DNA of 64,000 nt from Agelas oroides. Taxonomy: Eukaryota; Porifera; Demospongiae; Agelasida; Agelasidae. This document shows, piece after piece, positions 31,566 to 49,029 of this stretch. The position numbers were made by a program, and so were the translations under genes. The notes below the pieces were generated by a model. It was not told the DNA's origin and made no database searches. It saw only the letters and a program-made list of their open reading frames with translations. Position 1 is the first letter of the stretch. Each line of letters opens with the position of its first letter. The stretch covers positions 9,161,008-9,225,007 of the forward strand of contig OX422192.1 of assembly GCA_949130485.1 (NCBI GenBank), written 5' to 3'.

Positions 31566-31683
31566 CGCAACTGAAGCTTCTTTTCAAGGAAGAGAGAGAG
31601 AAAGCTAAATGGGTGGGTAAAAATGGCAGCCCAGAGCGACTCAGCTACGCCCACACAGTTCTAGTGCGCATGTGCAGATGAAT
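31566..31683 (-). promoter_or_regulatory. Conserved 5' flank of TRIM-NHL D
   Basis: It has the same block as the other three copies (TTCTTTTCAAGGAAG, GGGTGGGTAAAAA, GCGACTCAGCTACGCCCACA, CTAGTGCGCATGTGC). Similarity ends here, so this is the minimal shared upstream sequence. Confidence 0.5.
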
Positions 31684-31958
31684 AATGGTATACGACAATC
31701 CCGTACGGAAAATTTATTGGTCCCGGTCGGGGGATAGGCAATACTGTACCCCCAAGATGCTCAATACCTCCAGTTGAAATACATGGGACCAGAAATTTGG
31801 ATTAGCGTTACAGCACGGGTAGAGTAAACTAGGGTTAGATTTGGGCAGGTGAACAGGATTTCTGGTGCCATGTACATACAACATGTACTCCTCACTGTTC
31901 AGATATGTATGCATATTTCCAGTCTTGGATCCACATTCCCTACTTCACTATTGAAACT

Positions 31959-32017
31959 TAGTCTCGTGCCCAGCCCACATGCACCTTGTGAGAGGGTGGG
32001 GTCTGGGGACAAGACTA
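31959..32017. repeat. Hairpin of the TAGYCTCG family
   Basis: TAGTCTCGTGCCCAGCCCAC at the left and GTGGGGTCTGGGGACAAGAC plus TA at the right form an imperfect stem. The interior has CCTTGTGAGAG, as in partial copies near 23490 and 27890. The region 31684-32108 holds nothing else recognised. Confidence 0.65.
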
Positions 32018-32108
32018 ATTGAAACTGCCAACAAAAACGATCACTTTCTTCAAGTGCCAGTAAGAATTTCATGGCAAGTGAGAACACACAGCAGTATAAA
32101 AAAACTTG

Positions 32109-35566
<3,458 letters not shown>

Positions 35567-36964
35567 GACAACACAGAGCCAGTTAATGTTGGTCTTCTGG
35601 CCAAAGTGATAGGGCTTCTGGTCTCAAGCAGCTTCTCTTCTTTATGTCTTGTGGAGTGTGTGGGAACTGGTTTTTACACGAGCCCTCTGGAGATTTCTTT
35701 CAGCCTGGACTTTCTAGCATCAAACGTTTAGCAGTCTCTCTTCTTTGTGTCTTGCTAGGACGAGTAGCGGTTGGTTTTGGTGTGGGGTGGGTGGGTGACA
35801 GGTTTTACGCCTCGTATGTATTTGGGATGTGTACAGGGTTAATCCTCTAGAGTGTGTGTGGTGGGGTTTAATGTCAGTCAATGAATTTCTCTTTTGTTTT
35901 ATCTTCTGGCCAAGTTGAGTATGACTTCTGGTATTAAACGTTCTTCTTCAGCGCTTGTACGTATCTTCAGGATCTGGGATGCGTAGAGGTTGGTTTCACA
36001 GAGTGTGTGTGTGCGATGAATGGATGGCGGGTTTCATGTACAAAGTCTGATAACAGTTCTCAGTGAATTGGAGATGTGTGAGCGAACAGCACGTGTGTGT
36101 ATGTGTGTGTGTGTGTGGGAATAAAGGGAACGTATTGTTACTCACAGAGCGAAAAAGGTCTTGATGGCACATGGAGGGTACATACACACATGGACACGGA
36201 CACACTATTACGGACATGGTTCTTGGCCCTCACCTGAAGTGATTCAAGTGGCTGCAACGCTGGAGACCAACAGTATGGCGATGGTCTGCAGTGCTACAGT
36301 AGTCCGACAACTGTTGGCTGATGACAAGGCTGGAAATCGACGAAGCACTGCTCAGCAAGATGTCTACCAACACACGAGATATCAGAAGTTCAACTGCTGG
36401 ATGAACAGGAAATGTCTCAAGTCAGACGATTATTGGTTGAGGTGTCGAAGCTGGAAATCCAGCCCTCCTCAGTCTGATGATAGCTGAGATGTCTGCGTCT
36501 GATAACAGGGATTTAATTACTGTGAATATTCACAGCTCTCAACTAAGATTGAGAATAATTTGAGACCTTAAAGTTTATAACTATTCATCTATTGAGATCC
36601 ACTAACAGCTCTTTCTCTCTCGTGCCAGACAAGTACAAATATAAACCCTGCTCAACGAGTACGGGGATATCCCTCTCTACTCGTTGTGATGGTGATGGGG
36701 TGGATTTGACAGCAAGTGCCTTCGGGTGTGTCCAACAATAAACGATATTTTCCTTCAAAAAATATCTGAGAACTGCTGTTCTTCACTCCTCCTCACAAAA
36801 GACAGAATCAGAGAGTTCCCTTTGTCAGTTTATAGCTAGGAATAGTCATAGCACCCCTTCTTGCTAGCCGCACTGGCGCACACAAACTGATACTTCAAAA
36901 TTTTTATAGGTTACCCAAAGATTTTTTTAACGATTGTGACGTCATATGTTAACCACATGGAAAA
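35567..36964. other. Intergenic region between divergent ZC3H11A and PSMC6
   Basis: No gene was recognised. It must contain both promoters. There are short GT-rich tracts (about 36000-36015, 36090-36118) and loosely repeated TTCTTTATGTCTTG-like segments (35636, 35730). An open frame at 35644-35850 has no recognisable product. Confidence 0.5.
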
Positions 36965-40291
<3,327 letters not shown>

Positions 40292-40931
40292 ACTTGAACA
40301 GTAATTGTAGGACCCTACAACGGCAATATATTCCCTATTATTCTGGACACTATGAATATTACACTCCAAAAAATGATTAAAGGTTGCATGTAATTGCCTG
40401 CCAAGATATGTAACATTATGCCTAGCTTCATGCACTCAGAGGAGGCCCCTGCCCATCACTTCTGCTTTTCCTACCGCAATCAACAGAAAGCTAGCCTCGT
40501 ACCCTGGGTACGAGGCTATGGAAAGTTGGGTGGCTGTCTGAGGATGATGCTAAATTGATAACCCCCCAAAAGCCAAAAACATAGGAGCAACATAACCAAA
40601 ATGTGAAACAAATGAATTTACATAAGCAAATAAAGTGACTACACTAACAATGGACGTCCAATTGATCTGAGTATATACAAGGGCAGTTGGTGAGTGACCT
40701 GGTACATATACTGCAGGAATGAAACTTGCTCAGCAACAAAAATGAATGTGTGTGTGAAAAAGTTGTGCTCAATAGCAAACACCTGTGATGGGGTCCACTG
40801 TACTTGAGATCTGAATGTCCACATAAAAGCAATCCTAGAGTGCAGTCCATACTAAATTAACCATAGTAATATTTCATGCAGGTTGTAGCCAACCCTAGAC
40901 TGTGTAGCTAACTGCAAGAATCACTGTGTGT
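40292..40931. other. Convergent intergenic region
   Basis: It separates PSMC6 from the first dispanin-like gene, which converges on it. It holds the 27-bp perfect hairpin at 40492-40518. No gene was seen. Confidence 0.6.
40492..40518. repeat. 27-bp perfect palindrome, minimal TAGYCTCG hairpin
   Basis: TAGCCTCGTACCC is followed by GGGTACGAGGCTA around a central T. It is the smallest family member, with almost no interior. Confidence 0.85.
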
Positions 40932-41972
40932 TCACGACAGTATCACTGCAAGAATAATCCCTGCAAGCAATCCTACAATGACAAACGGCAGAACAATGGC
41001 GACCCAGATGACCATCCCAAAATAAGGCCACTGACAAGCTGTAAGCCAGTGTCTCCGAGCAGCTGGTATGTCACCCTCGTTTATCTCATGTTGTGCCTGT
41101 GTGTTAAAAACAGTATAATTTAATTATAGCCAGAGATGATGTGCTGTACACTGTAATAGCCCATAGTAGTAAGCTTATGTATAGTGCCAAAATTTTGCCC
41201 CCCCCCCCCCCCCCCCCGTGCTGGGTTCCCACTAGCTCTTCAGCTGTCCGTCCACAGCAGTCCTGGTCTACTGATTGGGTAGCTTATGTCTACGTTTTCA
41301 CAGACGGTGGTACAGTTTTCTGGACTAGCCTCGTTCCCACTGAGCCCCCCCCCCCGCGGGGCTTTTTCGTCGCTTGCATCTATGCTTGCATACAGCTTTG
41401 GCTTGGGAACGAGGCTAGGACGGACCATATCTATGCCTATGGACGGCCTATGCACGACGGACGAACAGACTAAGTAGAAAGGAATACTTTCTCAGGTTTA
41501 CCCCCACATCAGCTATGTGTCTCGCTCCATTTACCTTCACCATCCTGCGTATCATCGGTACGAAGCAGAGAAGGACGAGGGGAGTTGTGAAAATGGATAG
41601 AATGACTGCGAAGATAACAGCGAGTGCGATACAGCGTGGAAGTTCATCAGCATACCAGTAGCACAGCCAGAAGCAGCAGCCATTCTCCCCACCGCTACCA
41701 CAGATGGCGTTTCTCTCTGGATCAGGTTGTTTCACATCTGCAAAGATCTCCCACTGGGCCCCATCTATAACTGCACGACCAGTAGCCGTGCCTATTTGGC
41801 CTGGGAACAGGGCTACAGGACTAACTGCCACCCATTTCTCCTTAGTATCCGGAGCCTTTGGTGGCACCACCACTGCAGCGTAGTAACGATTCAACGGATT
41901 GTCAGCTTGTGAGAGACCATGTGCAAACTTGTCATAGCTTGTGAGCTGGCTCGCTACAGCTTCTTCCTCCAT
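40932..41972 (-). CDS. Dispanin/CD225-like small membrane protein, copy I
   Basis: Two exons: 41972-41535 and 41096-40932, joined phase 0 (about 200 residues). The start chosen is the ATG giving MEEEAVASQ, aligned with the other copies; an in-frame ATG exists at 42035. A soluble N-terminal part has the family signature VVVPPKAPDTKEKWVAVS and QPDPER. A cysteine-rich segment (GCCFWLCYWYADELPRC) leads into a first membrane segment (ALAVIFAVILSIFTTPLVLL), then PMIRRMVK. Exon 2 begins AQHEINEGDIPAARRHW, which fits the CD225 loop pattern A-x-x-x-G-D-x-x-x-A, followed by a second membrane segment. IFITM and PRRT proteins share this plan; the link is by pattern, not proven. About 15 extra residues near 41780-41820 look like an in-frame piece of a hairpin repeat. 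Confidence 0.6.
41326..41417. repeat. TAGYCTCG-family hairpin in the intron of copy I
   Basis: TAGCCTCGTTCCCA at the left and TGGGAACGAGGCTA-type sequence at the right (CTTGGGAACGAGGCTA), with an interior C-run and GTCGCTTGCATCTATGC. A C-run at about 41198-41218 lies just outside. Confidence 0.8.
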
Positions 41973-42035
41973 TTTCACTCGGTCTGTTTTGATGAACTTT
42001 GACGATGTGAAATTCGACTTGGACCAGCTGAACAT

Positions 42036-42474
42036 TTACAGCACTGCACTTGCAGTTACACAACTAAGGCTTTTGTACTCGTGTGCACCTGTACAGCATG
42101 TACTAGAACATCTTTTGTGGTTGGGGTGTATAGAAAGTGAGTAATTGTGGGATTGGGAGTTTACGAGTCAGTGTTATCAGGTCAACCAAGGTCAACCAGA
42201 AACGTGTGATACCAACACACAAGCACACTAGTGGCCTCATTCCCAGACCCTCATGTCAATCTCAGAAGTGAGGCAAGGAATGGGGAGCTGGAGGGAAAAC
42301 ATTGTACACAAGGCTGCCTAGCACACGTCATACAATGTTACCATGAAAGTTTACAATAGTTAGGAAGAAGCTATAGTACTATGCTACTATTAGCGGCTTT
42401 CAGAGGTACATCCAACCACAGAAAAAGTAGGATGATGTCAGCCTACTGATTATGTCAGTAGTAAAGAGTGTTCA
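42036..42474. other. Spacer upstream of dispanin copy I
   Basis: No gene was found. A single hairpin-family end (GCCTCATTCCCAGACCCTC) is at 42236 without its partner. Confidence 0.5.
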
Positions 42475-42767
42475 TTAATCTCGTGAAATAACTGCAGAAA
42501 TAATCCAATAAGTCAATCCAGCCGTGACCAGGGGGAGGGCAATAGCAACCCAGAGACAAATTATGAAATATGGCCACTGACAAGCTGTACGCCAGTGTCT
42601 TCTGGCAGCTACCACGTCGTTATCTTTTATCTCGTGCCATGCCTGTAAGAAGAGATGTTAAAACAGATGCCATGTCTTCACCAATCAGGTTTCATTAGCT
42701 TCAAATGACAACTAGACTTTATACTGAGGAGAAGGCGTTCTTACCTTAATCATCCTGTGTATCATGG
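42475..42767 (-). pseudogene. Dispanin-like copy II, exon 1 almost entirely lost
   Basis: Exon 2 (42642-42475) is intact: AWHEIKDNDVVAARRHW, then a second membrane segment and stop. Upstream only the last codons of exon 1 (PMIHRMIK, about 42767-42745) and its GTAAG donor survive. Beyond them sequence resembling the other copies stops. Confidence 0.75.
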
Positions 42768-42965
42768 GTGATTCACTAAACATTTGTGCCTTGGGGGTTG
42801 CATTTTAGTAAACATCTGTGCCTTGGATGTTTGGAAGTTAACTCTATAATGACTTTTGTAACTACCTCACAGTAGAACCTTGGTGTCTTATTTGTATAAA
42901 AAATTCCTTGAAAAGTGCTGCAAGTCTTCAGTGTAATACTTTCTAGCTGATGTCATCCATGGATG

Positions 42966-43010
42966 TAGTCTCGAACCCAGACCCATTGGAGGGAATCTGG
43001 GTTCGAGACA
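42966..43010. repeat. TAGYCTCG-family hairpin
   Basis: TAGTCTCGAACCCAGA and the inverse TCTGGGTTCGAGACA around CCCATTGGAGGGAA. Confidence 0.8.
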
Positions 43011-43122
43011 ATTTCTGTGAGGCAACATGAAGTCAACTCAAAGTCCTGTAAATCAAAGTTTAACAAGTTAGACAAGAAGATGTGAACTCTTGTTGTCAGT
43101 TTATTAGTCGTGTTCATAGAGG

Positions 43123-43821
43123 TCATAAAACTGCAAAAACAATCCCGTAAACCAATCCCACAAAGACCACAGGGATGAGTACAACAGAAACCCAGCATGA
43201 AATCCAACAACAAGGCCACTGACAAGCAGTACGCCAGTGTCTCCGAGCAGCTGGTATGTCACCCTCGTTTATCTCATGTTGTGCCTGTGAGAAGAGATAA
43301 ACAAATTCTATCTCAAAGGTCATCAATTGACAGATAGACTTTATACTGAGAATAGTCTGAGAATAGTCTGAGAATAGTCTGAGAATAGTCTGAGAATAGT
43401 CTGAGAATAGTCTGAGAATAGGTGTTCCATTGCATGTGGCATTGTATTTTATTTACCTTACTCATCTTGTATATCATTGGCATGAAGCAGAGGAGGACGA
43501 GGGGAGTTGTAAGGATGGAGAAAATAACTGCAAAAACAACCGCGAGTACAATACAGAGGGGGAGCTCATCAGCAACCAGTAGCACAAGCAGCACTCATTG
43601 TGTCCACAAATGACCTTTCTCTCTGGATTGGGCTGTTGGATACTTGTATTGATGACTCCACCCACAGGACTAACTGCCACCCATTTCTCCTGAGTATTGG
43701 GAGTTTTCGGAGGTACAACCACCACAGCATGAGTACGATTCGAATGCGGACATTGTTTAGATACAAACTTGTCATAGTCTGTGATCTGGCTAAATGCAGT
43801 CTTGCTATCTTCTTCATCCAT
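43123..43821 (-). pseudogene. Dispanin-like copy III, one-base deletion in exon 1
   Basis: Exon 1 is 43821-43457 (MDEEDSKTAFSQ) and exon 2 is 43284-43123 (AQHEINEGDIPAARRHW). At about 43575 the plus strand reads CATCAGCAACCAGTAG where intact copies have CATCAGCATACCAGTAG, so the frame changes just before the first membrane segment; everything after it is still open. It is either a recent pseudogene, a polymorphism or a base-call error. The promoter block upstream is intact (43914-43956). Confidence 0.65.
43348..43422. repeat. 11-bp tandem repeat GAGAATAGTCT
   Basis: About seven head-to-tail copies lie in the intron of dispanin-like copy III. Confidence 0.95.
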
Positions 43822-43913
43822 TTTGATGATCGACTGTCACAACTAGTATTATGGTATTATGGCAGATTGTTGTAGCTAGCTAGGTAGACAACTAAATGAC
43901 AAGTATTAGCTAA

Positions 43914-43956
43914 CTGATTTCTGGTGTGATGGTGGGGTGAATTATATACCCTAGCT
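43914..43956 (-). promoter_or_regulatory. TATA-containing promoter block of dispanin copy III
   Basis: Read on the minus strand: AGGGTATATAATTCACCCCA, then ATCACACCAGAAATCAG, ending about 95 bp upstream of the ATG at 43821. The same block recurs at comparable distance upstream of copies IV (partial), V, VI and VIII. Confidence 0.6.
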
Positions 43957-44630
43957 GAACCAGATGTGAATCCTGCAAGGAGAACATTTGTATGTAAAAT
44001 TGTAAGGACTCCAAACAGCCAGCAGGTGAAAACTTGAATACTACAAAATTACACCACAAGGAATTATTAGCACACAGAATTTCCAAAACTGTTATTGACT
44101 TTGTGGACCTGCTATGCTTGATACTTCTGTTTGTACAGTATTTCATAAACTACTTCTTTGAAGTGTTCCATGTAGCCAGTCGGGGAAGCCAAATATACCA
44201 CACAGACAATTTCCACCAAATTTGTGGACCTACTATTGATGGTACTTCCTCTTTGTACTTCCATGCAGCCAGTCAACAGTGCAAGATACTTCTGATGTTA
44301 TTGATGTTGATATAGGTGTGAGTTTGGATGCTTGTGTGCTAACAGAAAACTGTAGAATTAACTCAAAGTGAATTGACTTCCTGTGTGTATGCATAGCAGC
44401 TAGGGTACACATCTGTCTAGCCTGCATTTGTTGTACCATAACACTGCATAGTCACAGTACAAATTAATTTTTTATAGGTAAGCTAAATCCAACGTGATAA
44501 CTCTGTAGACTATGTGATAACTTTGTATGCCCGGCCTGATACACTCAAATACAGATCGGAAGTCAACGTAAATTATACACTGCAGTATACATTCATTGCA
44601 TGAATCATAGTACCAACCATTGACTCCTGT
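43957..44630. other. Spacer between copies III and IV
   Basis: It contains degenerate stretches shared with spacers upstream of other copies (CAGCCAGTCAACAGTGCA near 44270). There is no gene. Confidence 0.5.
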
Positions 44631-44638
44631 ACATTCTC

Positions 44639-44800
44639 ACAATCAAGTTTATAGTATACACAATCAGTTTATAGTATACACAATCAAGTTTATAGTATAC
44701 ACAATCAAGTTTATAGTATACACAATCAAGTTTATAGTATACACAATCAAGTTTATAGTATACACAATCAAGTTTATAGTATACACAATCAAGTTTATAG
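44639..44800. repeat. 23-bp tandem repeat CAAGTTTATAGTATACACAA
   Basis: About seven copies lie just downstream of dispanin-like copy IV. Confidence 0.95.
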
Positions 44801-44818
44801 TTGCATAGTACACACACT

Positions 44819-45763
44819 TTAGAAGCAGATAATAACTCCTGGTGTAGCGCATTGACTTTGACTTTCCAAAACAGCTATTATAATCCCTATTATCAATACT
44901 AGTATGACCATGGGGAGGGCAATAGCAATCCAGACAGACATTGCACAACAAGGCCACTGACAAGCTGTACGCCAATATCTCCTGGCAGCTGCAATGTCAT
45001 CATTTTTTATTTCATGTCGTGCCTGTAAAATGATAGTAGATGTCATTTAAAAAATCATCGGTTATCCTCCCGTAGAGTATGTTTTATGCACATCATAAAT
45101 TTATCCCTATTCTCTACACCAAGCATGAGCAACAAGAACACAAACTTTGAATAAGGGAAGACGGTAGTCTGGATTCCAAACCCTTCTGCCGGGTTAGAAG
45201 GGTCTGGGGTCCAGACTGAGGAAGGACAAAGAACTACTGTGCCAACTGATGAATTCCGCCTTTTTTCCCTCATAATTTGCTAACGTCACACCCAGACCAT
45301 TACCCACCAAGTACCAAATGCCCTAAGAATGAGTCTAATACTTTGCCCACTACATGTATTATATACTTATATCAGCACTGTACTTCATATTTACCTTACT
45401 CATCCTGTATATCATTGGCACACAGCAGAGGAGGACGAGGGGAGTTGTGAGAATGGATAAAATAACTGCAAACACTACAGTGAGTGCAATGCAGCGTGGA
45501 AGCTCATCAGCATACCAGTAGCACAAGCAGTACTCATAGTGACCACAAATGGCCTTTCTCTCTGGATCAGGCTGCCGGATACTCGGGACGATGACTCCTT
45601 TTACAGCATTAACTGCCACCCATTTCTCCTGAGTATTGGAAGCTTTCGGAGGTACAGCCATCACAGCAAGAGTACGATTCAAACTACCCACTGTGACAGC
45701 AGACGCAAACCGGTCATAGCTTGTGAGCTGGTCCATCACAGCCTTTCTGTCTTCTTCATCCAT
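44819..45763 (-). CDS. Dispanin/CD225-like protein, copy IV
   Basis: Exons 45763-45395 and 45022-44819 give about 190 residues. The start MDEEDRKAVMDQLTSYDRF is chosen by alignment; an upstream in-frame ATG at 45787 would add eight residues. It has VPPKASNTQEKWVAV, RQPDPERKAICG, YCLCYWYADELPRC, membrane segment one (ALTVVFAVILSILTTPLVLL), PMIYRMSK, then exon 2 (ARHEIKNDDIAAARRYW) and membrane segment two. The tail after segment two is about 15 residues longer than in the other copies. The cysteines next to the membrane segments are possible palmitoylation sites. Confidence 0.6.
45165..45217. repeat. Hairpin related to the TAGYCTCG family, in the copy IV intron
   Basis: TAGTCTGGATTCCAAACCCT and AGGGTCTGGGGTCCAGACT form an imperfect stem around TCTGCCGGGTTAGA. 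Confidence 0.6.
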
Positions 45764-45813
45764 CTCAAGACTCTTGTGCAGGTACATAGCTGTGACAGAC
45801 TAGCTATGTATTC

Positions 45814-45850
45814 ACTGATTTCTGGTGTGATATATGTTATACCGTATAGC
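45814..45850 (-). promoter_or_regulatory. Partial promoter block of dispanin copy IV
   Basis: ATCACACCAGAAATCAGTG is kept on the minus strand. The TATA half is diverged (GGTATAACATAT). Confidence 0.4.
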
Positions 45851-46931
45851 GGGAAATTTTTGATGGGTGCAAATATTTCGCCGAAATGCCTTCAGATCCC
45901 TCTGAAGAATTTTTCGCGGTTTTTATTTTCTCGGAACGAACGCGCTACGCTCGAACCACACCCCTAGGCCCTACCAGTTGATTCCCACGCCCAACATGCC
46001 ATATAAGGAGTGTCTAGATTGAGAGGGCATGGATCCTGCAAATTCCAGCTGCACAAGGAAGCAGACAAACTTTGAACCTGCTGTTTGATGCTTGTTTGTA
46101 TTGCCAAAACTTCTTTGAATACTGCCAGTCAACAGCACATGCATGATCTCATGTTACTTCCTGTGTGCATGCCGTTCCCAAACCTTGGGCGTACGTATCT
46201 CTAGTCAGCCAAAATGTAGAACAGTCACAACTGTCACAATAAAATGATTCCTGATCGAGAGTAGCTTGTAACTTACACTGCAGTGTGCATTTCATTGAAT
46301 GACTCATACAGGGACGGAGATATGGGGGGGGGCTTAGGCCCTCCCACTTTTCAGGCAGCCCCCCCAATTTTTCTACTAGTTGTACAGAGAAATACAATAT
46401 CATCTTGTTTCCACACCCCCACAGCTTAACATTTAGAACATGAGCCCCCCCCCCCCCCCCCCGACTTCTTGGTAGTTGTCTCTGCCTTTGTCATAGTATA
46501 ATTGACCGCTGTGCCAAAGCCGCCATCTCATGCTCTTACCACATTTTCCTTGCAAGGCACTCCCCCAGCTGGTCACCCCCTTCCTTGTTGTGATTTTGAA
46601 CCCTGCTTTACAGATATAAGTGTTGTACGCATGTGTACATTTTTAAATTGACATTTTTTTAACAGCTCGCTTCTTGTAAGGGTTCTTGCCCTCTATGTAC
46701 ATATACACTTAGAGTGTTGTACGCATGTGGCGTAGAGTCTGTACCCTCTGTATATTTCCTTCCAATTACATGGAATGGTATCCCCCCATCAACTCAAGAC
46801 ACCCCCGTTAACTCCTGTACATTCATTTATAGTGCACATGCTTTTTAGACAAAGATGGAACAAGCATGCAAGCAAGTAATAATAACACCTGCTGTAGCTT
46901 ATTGATTATGTCTACACTACAGTCAAGATGT
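45851..46931. other. Spacer with G/C-homopolymer repeat material
   Basis: About 46308-46480 carries CAGGGACGGAGATATGGGGG, CAGCCCCCCCAATTTTTCTA and a run of about 18 C. This resembles pieces of the element at 49030-49719. No gene is present. Confidence 0.5.
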
Positions 46932-47978
46932 TCATCGAGTTAATAAAATAATTCCATAAACAATCCCTAAAATCAATCCTAATATGACCAAAGGGAGAAT
47001 GGCAGAGACCCAGATAGTCACCCCCGAACAAAGCCACTGAAAAGCTGTACGCCAGTGTCTCCCAGCAGCTGTCATGTCACCATTGTTGATGTCATGTTGT
47101 GCCTGTAAGAAGAAATAAACCTGTGGACATGAGGTTGTTCTCCTGCACAAAGTAAATTTCATCAGTGGCATATCTGACATTTAGATAGGGGAGGGGCGGG
47201 GATCGTTGATTTTTTTTTTTTAATACTTGTAATTCTTGGCAAACAGGATTTTGATAGTTGCTACACAGCGAATCTAGTGATCCCAAATTGCACGTATTAT
47301 TGTATTATTTGCTGCATGGAGTGATATCGCGGATTCCACGTGTAAAAAAAAGTGGGCAGCTGGAGGAAACCGAGTTGGCCAGCAGTAGTACGTCTTTGGC
47401 TTCGTGGCAGGTAGCGAAGGAACGGCTACTGTTAACTTAACCGAAATGACTGTAATGTAAATAGCGTAAATCCTGATGCAGCGTTGCCTTGGGTAGCTTT
47501 TCGGGGATCACACGCTATCTTCAACTCTTAAGTGCGCATGCGCATGTGCAAGTTCGGTCCGTGGTCGGGCTCGACCTGTCTGACCGCCTGCTACGGTTGT
47601 TACTTATTAGCACTATACTTTATATACCTTCTTCATCCTGCGTATCATTGGCACGAAGCAGAGGAGGACGAGGGGAGTTGTGAGAATGGACAGAATGACC
47701 GCAGATACAACAGTGAGTGCAATGCAGCGTGGAAGCTCATCAGCATACCAGTAGCACAAGCAGTACTCGTAGCGCCCACAAATGGCCTTTCTCTCTGGAT
47801 CAGGTTGCTGGATACTTGGGTCGATGACTCCTTCAATACCATTAACTGCCACCCATTTTTCCTGTGTATTGGGAGCTTTCGGAGGTACTGCCAATACGGC
47901 AAAAACACGATTCCAGTTACCTACGCGGTCATAGCATGTGAGCTGGTCCATTACAGTCTGTCTTTCTTCCTCATCCAT
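46932..47978 (-). CDS. Dispanin/CD225-like protein, copy V
   Basis: Exons 47978-47628 and 47102-46932 give about 173 residues. The start is MDEEERQTVMDQLTCYDRV. It lacks the ASAVTVGS stretch of copy IV. It keeps VPPKAPNTQEKWVAV, QQPDPERKAICG, YCLCYWYADELPRC, the first membrane segment, PMIRRMKK, and exon 2 AQHDINNGDMTAAGRHW with a second membrane segment (VSAILPLVILGLILGIVYGI). The promoter block is at 48047-48094. Confidence 0.6.
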
Positions 47979-48046
47979 TTTGATGGCTCTTGAGACTCTT
48001 GTGCAGGTATAGCAGTAGTACCGTAACAGATTAGCTATGCATTAGC

Positions 48047-48094
48047 TGATTTCTGGTGTGATACTCATAGTGGGGTAAAATTATATAGTATCCC
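48047..48094 (-). promoter_or_regulatory. TATA-containing promoter block of dispanin copy V
   Basis: On the minus strand: ACTATATAATTTTACCCCAC, then ATCACACCAGAAATCAGC, ending about 70 bp upstream of the ATG at 47978. Confidence 0.6.
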
Positions 48095-48338
48095 TATAAG
48101 GTCGGCATATTAAAATTTACGCCATAGGTCAATATCCATATAGGATCTGACTAGAATGAAGAGGATGTGCTGGAAACCCACACACTAGAAGCCAAATGAC
48201 TGTTTATTGAGCTTGTGAACCTGTGAACCTGCTGTTATATGCCTGATAGTTCCTGTATGTATTCACAAAACTTCTTTGAATAGTGCAGCCAGTCAACACT
48301 ATGATGTCATGGTGTGATTACAGTAGCTACCAGCTCTG

Positions 48339-48762
48339 TAGTCTCGTGCCCAGAGCCGACCTTCTTGGGAGGAAAGGTGTCTGCTGACTATTGAGCAGCA
48401 GTCTTGATTTTTGAACAAGCCAATGATTGCATTTTATGGCATAGCGCTAATTCATTGGCTATAGTGAGCAACACTTGCTTGTATGATGTGGCATTATTTC
48501 ATTTGTTTGTTCAGAATCAAGACTGCTGACTTGGCAGAACCAAGAGATTGAGACTGCTGACTTGGCAGAACCAAGAGATTGAGACTGCTGACTTGGCAGA
48601 ACCAAGAGATTGAGACTGCTGACTTGGCAGAACCAAGAGATTGAGACTGCTGACTTGGCAGAACCAAGAAATTGAGACTGCTGACTTGGCAGAACCCAGA
48701 AAGTGCTCAATAGTCACCAGACCCTTTTCCTCGTGAGAGGGTGGGGTCTGGGCACAAGACTA
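48339..48762. repeat. TAGYCTCG-family element with an internal 31-bp minisatellite
   Basis: The outer ends TAGTCTCGTGCCCAGA and TCTGGGCACAAGACTA are inverted. Next inside are TGACTATTGAGCA and TGCTCAATAGTCA. The centre at about 48519-48700 holds six copies of a 31-bp unit with GACTGCTGACTTGGCAGAAC. Confidence 0.85.
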
Positions 48763-49029
48763 CCAGCCCTGTGACTTAAGTTTCTATGTGAATTCCCAGC
48801 TGCTAGGGCGCACATTTGTCTATAGTCAGCCAAAATTAAATCTACTGCAATGATTTCTGATCACGAGTAGATGTCTCATAGCATCAGCTGCAATGATTTC
48901 TGATCACGAGTAGATGTCTCATAGCATCAGCTGCAATGAATTCCCATTGACTCTCACAATACTTAAATTGCATGATACTCACACTTTATATCACCAGAAG
49001 ATGTGGACTCTTAATGTGATTATGTTTAG

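Larger units (their letters stand above)
27484..31683. repeat. Segmental duplication unit 4
   Basis: It holds CFAP70 fragments, TRIM-NHL D (-) and only the proximal TRIM 5' block. Similarity to the other units stops at about 31683, after GTGCGCATGTGCAGATGAAT. Confidence 0.75.

Noticed and set aside
31146-31574. Antisense open frame of 142 codons over TRIM-NHL D, also seen opposite copies A-C
   Set aside because: Mirror of the RING and B-box coding strand; conserved only because the sense strand is.
35644-35850. Open frame between ZC3H11A and PSMC6
   Set aside because: Short, no family resemblance, no splice partners; left as intergenic.
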